This document shows, one piece after another, positions 16,991-24,894 of a stretch of 64,000 nucleotides of DNA. The notes under the pieces were generated by a model. The model ran no database searches and had not been told where the DNA came from. It worked only from the letters and a program-made list of their open reading frames with translations. Source of the stretch: Arsenicibacter rosenii. GTDB taxonomy: Bacteria; Bacteroidota; Bacteroidia; Cytophagales; Spirosomataceae. The stretch covers positions 1 through 64,000 of the forward strand of contig NZ_MORL01000030.1 in assembly GCF_001870735.1 (NCBI RefSeq), written 5' to 3'. Made by a program: the position numbers and the translations under genes. How positions within the stretch are numbered: the stretch's first letter is position 1; each line of letters opens with the position of its first letter.

Positions 16991-17683
16991 ATGAACCCGA
17001 ATCCGCATACAGGTCAGTTAGTAGACCGTACGATTGATGCCTTCAACGGAGATGTAATTGCCGTTTCGGCTCAGGATGGAATCTCCCTGATTGATAACTG
17101 GATCAGCTTTCTGCATAGCGGCGACGCATCGGCAAACCCGGTTGCGAGTCTGCTGAGTGAGCTTAAACTCGAACTTCAGCGGGGAAATCCCGACAGCAAT
17201 CATATTCAGGACGTGCTGCTTCAACTGTCTGACCAGGCCTATGAGGCTGCGAAGGAACAGGAAGAACTTACGCAGCATCAGCTGAAACAGCTCAGTGCGG
17301 CGCTACGGGAGTTCAGCCGGCAACTGGGCGGCGAACGCGGAGACGCCAATACTGCTGGCCGTGCCCCAATGACCAGCACGGTCGGTCAGACAGGCATCGC
17401 CGGTGTCGCCAATATAACGACAGAAGAATCGACCCCGACCAGTACTCTCAGCCAGCAGTACCGTACGCAGTCGGATGCCGGAAATACGCTGGCTAAACCC
17501 GGCGAAGATGATGCCATGACCGGAAATACACAGGGGGGCGGAGCATATGGCTCCGGTTACGGCACGGGTTCTTCGGCAGAAGACGGCAACGAAAACTCAG
17601 GTACCGACCGTAGTACGGCCGGTGATATGGACGACAATGCCATCCGCCGGGAGGAAAATACAGAACTGCACGGAAACGAGTAA
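16991..17683 (+). CDS. Unrecognised helical protein, paralogue 1 of 3, with Ser/Thr/Gly-rich extension
   Basis: A 230-residue protein without signal peptide or membrane segment. The first about 115 residues are helical and share a pattern with the next two genes: an N-terminal helix ending near DAFN, an xxIDNWISFLHS segment, LLSELKLELQRGNPDS, then IQDVLLQLSDQA and a final amphipathic helix (QLKQLSAALREFSRQLG). The second half is low-complexity, rich in Thr, Ser, Gly, Asp and Asn, with an acidic end, and looks disordered. I do not recognise the family. The three genes lie head to tail with gaps of 24 and 12 bases, so they form an operon that may continue into pfkB. Confidence 0.75.
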   Translation: MNPNPHTGQLVDRTIDAFNGDVIAVSAQDGISLIDNWISFLHSGDASANPVASLLSELKLELQRGNPDSNHIQDVLLQLSDQAYEAAKEQEELTQHQLKQLSAALREFSRQLGGERGDANTAGRAPMTSTVGQTGIAGVANITTEESTPTSTLSQQYRTQSDAGNTLAKPGEDDAMTGNTQGGGAYGSGYGTGSSAEDGNENSGTDRSTAGDMDDNAIRREENTELHGNE

Positions 17684-17707
17684 CAGAAACCAAAACACAT
17701 CATTAAC

Positions 17708-18052
17708 ATGGCATCAAACGCAGTGGCGTCACGTTTGTTTGAGGAAACAACGGCGCTTTTCCATACAAAAGACAATCAGTACCCATCGGCCCATGCCGGT
17801 GCGGCGCTGGTAGAAGACTGGCTCAACTTCCTCAAGGAGGTCGATAATACCGGTACTCTTTCGACATGGCTCGAAGAGCTCCGGACACAGTTGCTCAACA
17901 ACCATCCGGATCCGGACCGGATCGAAGAAATTATGTTTACGCTGGCCGAGCAAACCTCGCAGTTGTCGCAGGGCGCCAATGTACAGGAGGATACGGCGGC
18001 TAAGCTGGAACAGGTGGCAACGGCGCTCCGGCAGGTAAATCAGGAATCGTAA
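17708..18052 (+). CDS. Unrecognised small helical protein, paralogue 2 of 3
   Basis: A 114-residue soluble-looking protein. It repeats the family pattern: LVEDWLNFLKEV, LEELRTQLLNNHPDPDRI, EEIMFTLAEQTSQL and a final helix (AAKLEQVATALRQVNQ). The HPDPDRI segment matches GNPDSNHI in paralogue 1 and GHPDPGKV in paralogue 3, marking a conserved turn after the third helix. Two residues of the series (Trp in the DW/GW pair and the Pro-Asp of the turn) are invariant in all three. No Cys and no obvious ligand-binding residues. The predicted fold is a small helical bundle; function unknown. Confidence 0.8.
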   Translation: MASNAVASRLFEETTALFHTKDNQYPSAHAGAALVEDWLNFLKEVDNTGTLSTWLEELRTQLLNNHPDPDRIEEIMFTLAEQTSQLSQGANVQEDTAAKLEQVATALRQVNQES

Positions 18053-18064
18053 AATCAGATCACT

Positions 18065-18409
18065 ATGGGCTCAAACATCCTGGAACAAAGCATGCTCGAC
18101 GATACGCTGACCCTGTTTCGGGAAAACGAATCGTCGGCTATTTCGTCGGCTCAGGGCGTCATGATGATTGACGGCTGGTTGCAGGCGCTTGATAAAGACG
18201 CGAATCTCGGCCACATCAAAGACGGCCTGACGGCGCTTCGGAATCACCTGAATGCCGGTCATCCCGATCCGGGAAAAGTCAGGGAGCTGATGGGCCAACT
18301 GGCTAATCAGGTCGAAGACGTAGCCCAGGGGCCTTATTCGCAGGGACAATGGACCGGTGGTTTACAAAGCATGGCCCAAATCATACGTCAATTCGGGAAT
18401 AGCCTGTAA
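18065..18409 (+). CDS. Unrecognised small helical protein, paralogue 3 of 3
   Basis: A 114-residue protein, the same length as its upstream neighbour and starting 12 bases after it. Shared pattern: MMIDGWLQALDKD, LTALRNHLNAGHPDPGKV, RELMGQLANQVEDV and a final helix (GLQSMAQIIRQFGN). No signal peptide. The pair with paralogue 2 looks like a recent duplication at protein-pattern level, though sequence identity is only moderate by eye. The pfkB start lies 30 bases downstream with no hairpin between, so expression with pfkB is likely. Confidence 0.8.
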   Translation: MGSNILEQSMLDDTLTLFRENESSAISSAQGVMMIDGWLQALDKDANLGHIKDGLTALRNHLNAGHPDPGKVRELMGQLANQVEDVAQGPYSQGQWTGGLQSMAQIIRQFGNSL

Positions 18410-18439
18410 TTTGGGGCTTCATATCAACCTCCCGAACAC

Positions 18440-19366
18440 ATGATTGTTACATTAACCTTAAACCCTGCCGTTGATACCAGCACAACTGTGGATCAGTTTG
18501 TGCCGGAGCAAAAGCTGCGCTGCGCCGCTCCGCGCCATGATGCGGGCGGGGGCGGGATCAACGTCTCAAAAGCCATCCGGCGGCTGGGCGGCGATTCGCT
18601 GGCCTTGTTTACGTCGGGCCGTACGCAGGGGCTGCTGCTGCAGGAACTGGTAGAAACCGAAGGGATTACGCACCAGATTATCGGTATCGAAGGCAGTACG
18701 CGGGAAAATTTCATTGTTACAGAAACATCGACCAATAACCAATACCGGTTCGGGATGCCCGGACCGGTGCTGACCAGTGCGGAGGCAGATGTATGTCTGG
18801 CGGCGCTGCGCAGCCTGAAAGAGGCAACCTATGTAGTCGCCAGCGGGAGTATGCCTGAGGGATTACCTGCTGATTTCTATGCGGTTGTTGCCCGCGAGGT
18901 GAAAAAGCTGGGCGCCCGGTTTATTCTGGATACCTCCGGCGAACCGTTGCGGGCTGCGGCCAATGAAGGTGTATTTCTGCTGAAACCCAACGTCGGCGAA
19001 CTCGCGAAAATGGTGGGGGCCGACAAACTCGAACTGAACGATGTCGATGATGCGGCGCTTGACATTATCCGTCGGGGTAATTGTGAGGTCGTGGTGGTCT
19101 CGCTCGGTCCACAGGGGGCCATGCTGGTCACGAAAGATGGTTATGAACACATTCCTGCCCCGCCGGTGAAAAAACTAAGTACCGTCGGAGCAGGGGATAG
19201 CATGGTTGGCGGTATGGTGTATGCCCTGTCGCAGGGGAAAACGTATGCTGATATGGTGCGTCAGGGGGTTGCCTGCGGATCGGCGGCCACGATGAATCCC
19301 GGCACCGAATTATTTAAAAAAGACGATGCAGAACGGTTGCTGGCCTGGATAAACCGGGGTCAGTAA
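18440..19366 (+). CDS. pfkB: PfkB-family phosphofructokinase (6-phosphofructokinase 2 type)
   Basis: A 308-residue ribokinase-family sugar kinase. Close in pattern to E. coli PfkB: N-terminal TLNPAVDTS, the sugar-phosphate site EQKLRCAAPRHDAGGGGINV, LKPNVGELA in the middle, and the ATP site STVGAGDSMVGG with catalytic Asp253. These fit phosphorylation of fructose 6-phosphate (or possibly fructose 1-phosphate or tagatose 6-phosphate) with ATP. Length is normal. It is the last gene after three small paralogues of unknown function and is followed by a strong terminator, so it ends that operon. Confidence 0.88.
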   Translation: MIVTLTLNPAVDTSTTVDQFVPEQKLRCAAPRHDAGGGGINVSKAIRRLGGDSLALFTSGRTQGLLLQELVETEGITHQIIGIEGSTRENFIVTETSTNNQYRFGMPGPVLTSAEADVCLAALRSLKEATYVVASGSMPEGLPADFYAVVAREVKKLGARFILDTSGEPLRAAANEGVFLLKPNVGELAKMVGADKLELNDVDDAALDIIRRGNCEVVVVSLGPQGAMLVTKDGYEHIPAPPVKKLSTVGAGDSMVGGMVYALSQGKTYADMVRQGVACGSAATMNPGTELFKKDDAERLLAWINRGQ

Positions 19367-19381
19367 CTACCGCATCTGCTG

Positions 19382-19433
19382 CTCAAAAAAAGAGCGCCGG
19401 CTTTGTCTGACAAAGCCCGGCGCTCTTTTTTTG
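19382..19433 (+). terminator. Strong terminator after pfkB
   Basis: Stem GAGCGCCGGCTTTG (19392-19405) with the complementary CAAAGCCCGGCGCTC (one bulged base), loop TCTGA, flanked by seven A and seven T, so it can work in both directions. Confidence 0.9.
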
Positions 19434-19706
19434 AGTACTGGCAGAATTGATCCGCACGGTTTTAAGAGTATAGATCGTCTTTCCGGTAACGAAGTATTCA
19501 TGCTTTTACATTACTAATTTGACTATATCGGTCTTTGAATTCGTATTTATGTAATATAAAATCTTGTATTTGTTTATATATAAGTATACATTGCTAAGAT
19601 TAACATAATTTAATTTAAAAATTATGACTATATGTTAAAAAATACTTGATTTTAATTAATGGAATACTCACTTTTGGTGCAGTATTGCACCCATTAAGAA
19701 CCAAAA
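19434..19706. other. AT-rich intergenic region upstream of the LRR gene
   Basis: About 19490-19690 is strikingly AT-rich (runs such as TTTATATATAAG and AATTTAATTTAAAAATTAT) against neighbours of clearly higher GC. No reading frame. It could be a strong upstream promoter element or a segment of foreign origin; the LRR gene starts at its edge. A short motif GGCAGAATTGATCCGC at 19440 resembles the IS-like repeat units seen at 5791. Confidence 0.5.
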
Positions 19707-20324
19707 ATGGACACCATTAAACCTTGTCCGCCCATTGCCGATACGTTTGCCAAACGGTATATGTGGTGGACAAACTTAACACCATCCTGGAGAGCGGCTT
19801 TCCAGCAAGTACTTTCCATACATGGATCATCACCATCTGACGAAGAGTTGTGCCGCATCTGGCAAGCACCAGCCCTGCGCTTTGCAGGCCCGCGGGCGAT
19901 GTATCCCAACATGAATTTTGAACTAACAGATTGTAGCGGGTTGGCCGGCTTAACTAATCTGGACATTCTGGTGGTCATCAACCATCGTGTGGAAAGCATT
20001 GCCGAACTCAGCACACTGACTGATCTGAAAGGTCTGTTTGTCAATAATAATGCGCTGACCAGCCTGGCAGGAATAGAATCAATGAGCCAACTGGAACAGC
20101 TCTACGCCCATATAAATAAACTTCAGAGTTTGACGCCGGTTCGGAAGCTGACCCGGTTGCGCGAATTGTATGTCAGTTTCAATGCCTTGAACTCGCTGGA
20201 GGGCCTCACCTCGTCGCATACAAAACAATTGAAAAGGCTGGTCTGCCTACCCAATGACGAATTGCCTGACCGGGAAGTGATCCGGGTGGAGCAGCGGCTG
20301 GGTATCCGGTGCCAGCGTGGTTGA
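19707..20324 (+). CDS. Leucine-rich-repeat protein (SDS22-like), cytoplasmic
   Basis: A 205-residue protein without signal peptide. The N-terminal 70 residues are a Trp-rich helical cap (WWTNLTPSWRAAFQQVL). Then five LRR units of about 22 residues: SGLAGLTNLDILVV, ESIAELSTLTDLKGLFV, TSLAGIESMSQLEQLYA, QSLTPVRKLTRLRELYV and NSLEGLTSSHTKQLKRL, with the N/L ladder of SDS22-type repeats. Such proteins bind other proteins; the partner is unknown. It sits directly after an AT-rich region and 59 bases before a tail-collar protein gene on the same strand. Confidence 0.8.
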   Translation: MDTIKPCPPIADTFAKRYMWWTNLTPSWRAAFQQVLSIHGSSPSDEELCRIWQAPALRFAGPRAMYPNMNFELTDCSGLAGLTNLDILVVINHRVESIAELSTLTDLKGLFVNNNALTSLAGIESMSQLEQLYAHINKLQSLTPVRKLTRLRELYVSFNALNSLEGLTSSHTKQLKRLVCLPNDELPDREVIRVEQRLGIRCQRG

Positions 20325-20383
20325 TGGATCAGTACAGTGCTGATTATATAGCTTACTATTTTTAAACCCAACATTTTATCATC

Positions 20384-20908
20384 ATGGATCCTATTCTTGG
20401 TACAATCGTCATGTTTGGCTTCAACTTTGCCCCTGTCGGCTATTTGTCCTGTAATGGACAGCAGCTGGGTATCCAGCAGAATGCAGCGTTGTATTCTCTG
20501 CTGGGAGTTACCTACGGAGGAAATGGTACCACAAATTTCAACCTGCCTGATCTGCGGGGCAGGTTGCCGATCGGCTTCGGGCAAGGTCCTGGATTATCAA
20601 ACTATCCATTGGGCCAGAAAGCCGGTTCTGAAACGTCAACGTTAACGGTAGCCAACCTGCCGGCACATACGCACGCGCTGAATGCGTACGCAGAAGGCCC
20701 GGCTGGTAACGTAGCGGGCCCGGCCGGGGCTTTACCAGCTAATACTGGCGGTCTCGACCCTGAATATCGTACATCAGGAACGATAGTGCAAATGGCTCCG
20801 CAGGGAGTAGGCTTGACGGGTGCCGGCCAGGCTTTCAGCAATATGCCTCCCTATCTGGCTGTTAATTATTGTATTGCTTCAGAAGGGATATATCCTCAAC
20901 GACCTTGA
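20384..20908 (+). CDS. Phage-tail-collar domain protein (microcystin-dependent protein family)
   Basis: A 174-residue protein starting with the family signature GTIVMFGFNFAPVGYLSCNGQ, then YSLLGVTYGGNGTTNFNLPDLRGRLPIGFGQGPG and a C-terminal Gly/Ala-rich region ending NMPPYLAVNYCIASEG. The pattern GxIxxFaxnfaPxGwxxCnGQxL ... yGGxGxtxFxLPDLRGR is the collar domain found at the tips of phage tail fibres and in many stand-alone bacterial proteins. No other phage genes are near, so I do not call a prophage. Stand-alone members are often annotated as tail proteins without functional proof. Confidence 0.88.
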   Translation: MDPILGTIVMFGFNFAPVGYLSCNGQQLGIQQNAALYSLLGVTYGGNGTTNFNLPDLRGRLPIGFGQGPGLSNYPLGQKAGSETSTLTVANLPAHTHALNAYAEGPAGNVAGPAGALPANTGGLDPEYRTSGTIVQMAPQGVGLTGAGQAFSNMPPYLAVNYCIASEGIYPQRP

Positions 20909-20936
20909 TAACCGGTAGGTCCGGTGTAAAATAGCC

Positions 20937-20967
20937 GCCGGCCGGGATAACTCCCCGGCCGGCTTTT
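20937..20967 (+). terminator. Terminator after the tail-collar gene
   Basis: Stem GCCGGCCGGG (20937-20946) with CCCGGCCGGC (20954-20963), loop ATAACTC, followed by TTTT. Confidence 0.85.
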
Positions 20968-21216
20968 CCTATCCTGTCTCTCTGACCATTGATTGACGTG
21001 ACGTTTTGGTTTAACAACTGCAATGGTCAGCTAAATCGTAATAAGGGATTTATAGATCACTAATCCTGAAATAATCCCCGACGCGTAGCGTGCAAAGTCT
21101 GAATTCGTATTCATAATTAGGTAGCTAGCCCGGCTGGTATATGAAGAGTCAGAAGCCTTGATTACGGCCATTGTAGATATTGTGGGTCTTTCTTTTGATA
21201 AGCCATAGAACCAATT
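20968..21216. other. Intergenic region upstream of the large adhesin-like gene
   Basis: No gene seen. A 64-codon minus-strand reading frame (21031-21225) has no recognisable features and overlaps the next gene start; treated as chance. It should hold the promoter for the gene at 21217. Confidence 0.5.
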
Positions 21217-24200
21217 ATGCTCCATTCTTTACAGAAAAAAAATCGTCAAAGGCTAGTAACGCCCTTTAGTAGTATCCTGATCATTACATTGTTGTTTTGT
21301 TGCCTGACTCAGACTGTTTATGCGCAAACGATTAACTGGAAAGATGCCAGTTGCTCTGGATCAGGGGTAAACGGAGACGTATTAACAAAAACCGGTACGG
21401 TGGGTTGTAGAAACACATTTGAAGGTTTATCGGGTAATGGAAATATTCCTTTCCGGGTTATTTGGAGTACAGCCAATAACCGTTGGGAGATGCAGGCTGA
21501 CCCTAACTGGCAAGGTACAGGTCCTAAATCATACGATGTGTTGGCCTGGTATAATACATTCGCTTCTGCACCTAATCCGCCAGATCTTGGAAGCGGTACA
21601 TGGGTTGATGCAGGCGTTCCGTGCGGGCCAATGTCCAAATTCGATGGTACAGGTACACAAAATACGCTTGGAACCTGTGGGGGTGGCTCTCCTGCCCTCA
21701 CCCTCACCCCGGCCTCGGCTACGTATACCGAAGGGCAGAACGTAACCGTTTCTGTTTCAAATCTCAGCGGCAATACCGGCACTAACTATGGCGTTGACCT
21801 GACGCTCTTTGATGATGATTTTACCAGTTTTCCGTTTACCATACCGGCAGGGCTAGTTGTTCCGGTCAGTGGTACGTTTGTCGCAACAATAGGTGTAGGG
21901 GCTGCCGGTAGCACGCTCCGCAAGTTCCTGATTTATGAGTCTGGTAATGGGGGAGCGACCGTTGCGTCCTCTTCCGGTTTTTACATCATCCCCTGTCCGT
22001 CTCTGACCGTTACGGCGACACCGTCGTTCACCATCGGTAGCGGACAGAATGTAACGCTGACTGCCGCAGCCGTGGGCCAGGTAGTCAGTCCGGTCGTATT
22101 TCAGTGGCAGGGGCAGCCGGTAAGCAGTACCTATGCCATCAGCAACCTGACGGGCTCGAACACCTATTCCGTAACCGGAACAACCGGCAACTGCAGGGCA
22201 ACAACGACGGCTACCGTAAGCGTAACAACAGCATTTAATCTGACCACTACTGCCGGTTCGTCGAACCTGTGTGTAGGCGCGACAACCACGCTGTCGGTAT
22301 CTGCTGCCGGCGGCACTGCTCCCTATAGCTATACCTGGACAGCACCGGCAGGTGTGAGTATTACTGCCGGCGGCAGCAGCAGTGTCGTCTCGGTCAGTAT
22401 GCTTACGTCGGGGACCAAAACGTTTACGGTTACCGTTGCCGGTTCGGGGGGCAGCCCTGTGAGCACCACCACTATCGGGATTACGGGATATGCCCTGCCC
22501 ACGCCCGGCATTACGGTCAGCCCTGGCCTGACGTTCTGTTCGGGAGCCAGTATTACACTGACGGCTACCGGAGCCGGGGCCGCAGGCAGCTACTACTGGA
22601 GCACCACCGAGCAATCGAGCGCTATCAGTGTAAGCCTCGGCCAATTGTATAGTGTCACCGTAATCAGCTCGGCCAATTGCCAGTCAACAACTTCCGTGAC
22701 CACTGTGCGCCGGTCGCTGCCAACGGCGACCGTTAGTGCGCTGCCGTCGCTGACGGTGTGCCCCGGCCAAAGCCTGACCTTAACGGCCAATGGCCTGGCA
22801 GGTGCTCCCGAAGCACAGGGCGGAGCGCGTGTGGCAAACGTACTGGCCCCCGCGGGCTTGACGTATAACTGGTCAACGGGCAGCAATGCGGCGTCAACGA
22901 TACTGACACCGGGCAGCAGTACGGTCATTAGCCTTACCGTTAGTGACGGGTACTGTTCTACGTCGGCCATCAGTACGTCGGTGGTTGTGCGGAATCCGGT
23001 TTCGGTAAGCATTACCGTGCCCGCATCGCCGACGCTGACGTGTAGCCAGACTAATCTCTCGCTGACGGCTGTTGCCGGTAATGGCAGCACGTACCGGTGG
23101 GATGACAACAGCACGAACGCTACCCGTGTGGTGAGTGCCTCAGGCGTTTACTCGGTAACGGCTACTGAAGGGGGCTGCTCAACCACGGCGACTACGTCGG
23201 TCAGCAGTAATACCACCGCTCCGTCGCTCAGTATCAGCGGTAATCTTACCATTTGTCAGGGAGGTACTACCACCCTGACGGCATCCGGCGCAGGGGCAGG
23301 CGGGAGTTATACATGGGATCTTCCGGCCTCAACGTCGGCGATCAGCGTTAGTCTGGGCAATACCTACTCGGTAACCGGTGTGGCTTCGAATGGCTGTCGG
23401 TCAACCACGGGGGTAACGGTAACCGTAATTCCGGCAGTGACCGCTACCATCAGTGGCAATCTGACCGTCTGCCAGGGAATGAGTACGACGCTGACTGCCG
23501 GTGGCGGAACGTCGGCACTTTGGTCGGATAATTTTAATGGTTTGGTTAATACAGTCAGTCCGCAAAGTACGACGCCTTATACCGTCACAGTGAGCAGCGG
23601 GGGCTGTTCGGCCACGGCCACGGCTACCGTAACGGTGAATCCGGCGGTGACGGCCACCGTATCGGGTAATCTGACGATCTGTGCGGGGCAGAGTACGACC
23701 TTAACCGCCACGGGCGGCAACAGCTTCCAGTGGTCGGATAATGTTGCCGGTTCTGCTAATGTGGTGTCTCCGGTCAGCACCACAGCTTATTCGGTAACGG
23801 TGAGCAATACAACTACGGGCTGTTCGGCTTCCACGACTGTAACGGTGACGGTCAACCCGGCAGTGACGGCCACGGTGTCAGGCAATCTGACGATCTGTGC
23901 GGGGCAGAGTACGACCTTAACGGCGGCGGGCGGCAACAGCTTCCAGTGGTCGAATAGTGCAGGCAATGCGGTTAATGAAGTGACCCCCGCCAGTACAACC
24001 GTGTATTCGGTGACGGTAAGCAATACAACTACGGGTTGTTTCGCGCCCACAAGTGTAACCGTGACGGTCAATGCGGCCGTGACAGCCAGCATTAGTCAGA
24101 ATCAGACGATCTGTTCGGGTAAGAGTGCCACCCTAACGGCCGGCGGCGGCAGCACCTACCGCTGGTCAGATAACGTTGCGAATGCCACCAACATCGTGAG

Positions 24201-24786
24201 CCCGGTGAGTACCACCGCTTATTCCGTTACGGTGAGCAGCGGAAATTGTTCGGCTACGGCCATTGCTACGGTAACGGTCAACACCTCGCCTACGGTGAGT
24301 ATCGCGGCTTCGTCGACGAGTCTGACCGGCGGCCAAAGTGCGACGCTGACGGCATCCGGAGCGGATAGCTATACGTGGAGTACGCCCTCAAACGCAACGG
24401 CCATAACAGTATCGCCCGTCACCACGACGGTATACTCGGTAAGCGGTACTCAGAACGGGTGTTTGGGAGAGGCCAGCACAACGGTATCAGTAAGCTGTGT
24501 AGATGCCATAGCGAGGGCAATCTCAGTGACGCTGGCGAGTGCTCTGGGGCCGGGCAACTGTACGGTAAGCCTGCAGGGCCAGGGTACGGGTTCGTCGTTT
24601 ATCTTTACGGGCCCCGGCGGGTATGTCTTCAGCACAGTATACCGGCGTACCGGCACGTATTCGCTCAATGCGGTAAACGTTACCCAGCCGGGAACCTACA
24701 CAATGACGGCCCGGGCAACCAATGCCTGCGGTAAGGAGAGTGTTGATACCATAACGTATGTTGTGACAGGAACCGCGTGTCCGTAG
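21217..24786 (+). CDS. Large secreted adhesin-like protein with tandem Ig-like repeats and the shared ITYVVTG tail
   Basis: A 1189-residue protein. The signal peptide ends at about residue 36 (SILIITLLFCCLTQTVYAQ). A Trp-containing module follows (RVIWSTANNRWEMQADPN, ending VPCGPMS), then a TYTEGQNVTVSVSN-type module and many Ig-like repeats. From about residue 667 to 1095 at least six repeats of about 70 residues run in tandem, of the form SGNLTICAGQSTTLTA ... WSDN ... VSPVSTTAYSVTVS ... GCSA. The last 85 residues are the tail shared with 10311 and 13962 (GPGGYVFSTVYRRTGTYSLN to DTITYVVTGTACP). No T9SS sorting domain was recognised. Likely exported adhesion or matrix protein; such proteins accompany gliding in this phylum, but this link is inference. 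Confidence 0.85.
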   Translation: MLHSLQKKNRQRLVTPFSSILIITLLFCCLTQTVYAQTINWKDASCSGSGVNGDVLTKTGTVGCRNTFEGLSGNGNIPFRVIWSTANNRWEMQADPNWQGTGPKSYDVLAWYNTFASAPNPPDLGSGTWVDAGVPCGPMSKFDGTGTQNTLGTCGGGSPALTLTPASATYTEGQNVTVSVSNLSGNTGTNYGVDLTLFDDDFTSFPFTIPAGLVVPVSGTFVATIGVGAAGSTLRKFLIYESGNGGATVASSSGFYIIPCPSLTVTATPSFTIGSGQNVTLTAAAVGQVVSPVVFQWQGQPVSSTYAISNLTGSNTYSVTGTTGNCRATTTATVSVTTAFNLTTTAGSSNLCVGATTTLSVSAAGGTAPYSYTWTAPAGVSITAGGSSSVVSVSMLTSGTKTFTVTVAGSGGSPVSTTTIGITGYALPTPGITVSPGLTFCSGASITLTATGAGAAGSYYWSTTEQSSAISVSLGQLYSVTVISSANCQSTTSVTTVRRSLPTATVSALPSLTVCPGQSLTLTANGLAGAPEAQGGARVANVLAPAGLTYNWSTGSNAASTILTPGSSTVISLTVSDGYCSTSAISTSVVVRNPVSVSITVPASPTLTCSQTNLSLTAVAGNGSTYRWDDNSTNATRVVSASGVYSVTATEGGCSTTATTSVSSNTTAPSLSISGNLTICQGGTTTLTASGAGAGGSYTWDLPASTSAISVSLGNTYSVTGVASNGCRSTTGVTVTVIPAVTATISGNLTVCQGMSTTLTAGGGTSALWSDNFNGLVNTVSPQSTTPYTVTVSSGGCSATATATVTVNPAVTATVSGNLTICAGQSTTLTATGGNSFQWSDNVAGSANVVSPVSTTAYSVTVSNTTTGCSASTTVTVTVNPAVTATVSGNLTICAGQSTTLTAAGGNSFQWSNSAGNAVNEVTPASTTVYSVTVSNTTTGCFAPTSVTVTVNAAVTASISQNQTICSGKSATLTAGGGSTYRWSDNVANATNIVSPVSTTAYSVTVSSGNCSATAIATVTVNTSPTVSIAASSTSLTGGQSATLTASGADSYTWSTPSNATAITVSPVTTTVYSVSGTQNGCLGEASTTVSVSCVDAIARAISVTLASALGPGNCTVSLQGQGTGSSFIFTGPGGYVFSTVYRRTGTYSLNAVNVTQPGTYTMTARATNACGKESVDTITYVVTGTACP

Positions 24787-24815
24787 AAAACCGGTTGGCC
24801 TGAGCAGCACGCATG

Positions 24816-24875
24816 AAATGAGAAGTCTGAAGGTATCCGGGATATCGCCGGGGTCTCCGGACTTCTCATTTTTTT
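24816..24875. terminator. Hairpin between the adhesin-like gene and the convergent kinase gene
   Basis: Arms AAATGAGAAGTC (24816-24827) and GACTTCTCATTT (24860-24871) with a GC-rich inner part that can fold further, followed by TTTTT on the plus strand. Confidence 0.75.
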
Positions 24876-24894
24876 GACCCCTATACGGCAGTAA

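Noticed and set aside
19440-19455. Third IS-like terminal repeat (GGCAGAATTGATCCGC)
   Set aside because: Only a partial resemblance to the units at 5791, without the second half or the TTTTAAAG tail; mentioned only as a possible trace.
19707-20908. Prophage remnant
   Set aside because: Only a collar-domain protein is phage-like; stand-alone collar proteins are common in bacteria and there is no integrase, capsid or attachment site.
21031-21225. Minus-strand frame of 64 codons before the adhesin-like gene
   Set aside because: No start signal, no recognisable motif and overlap with the start of a well-supported gene.
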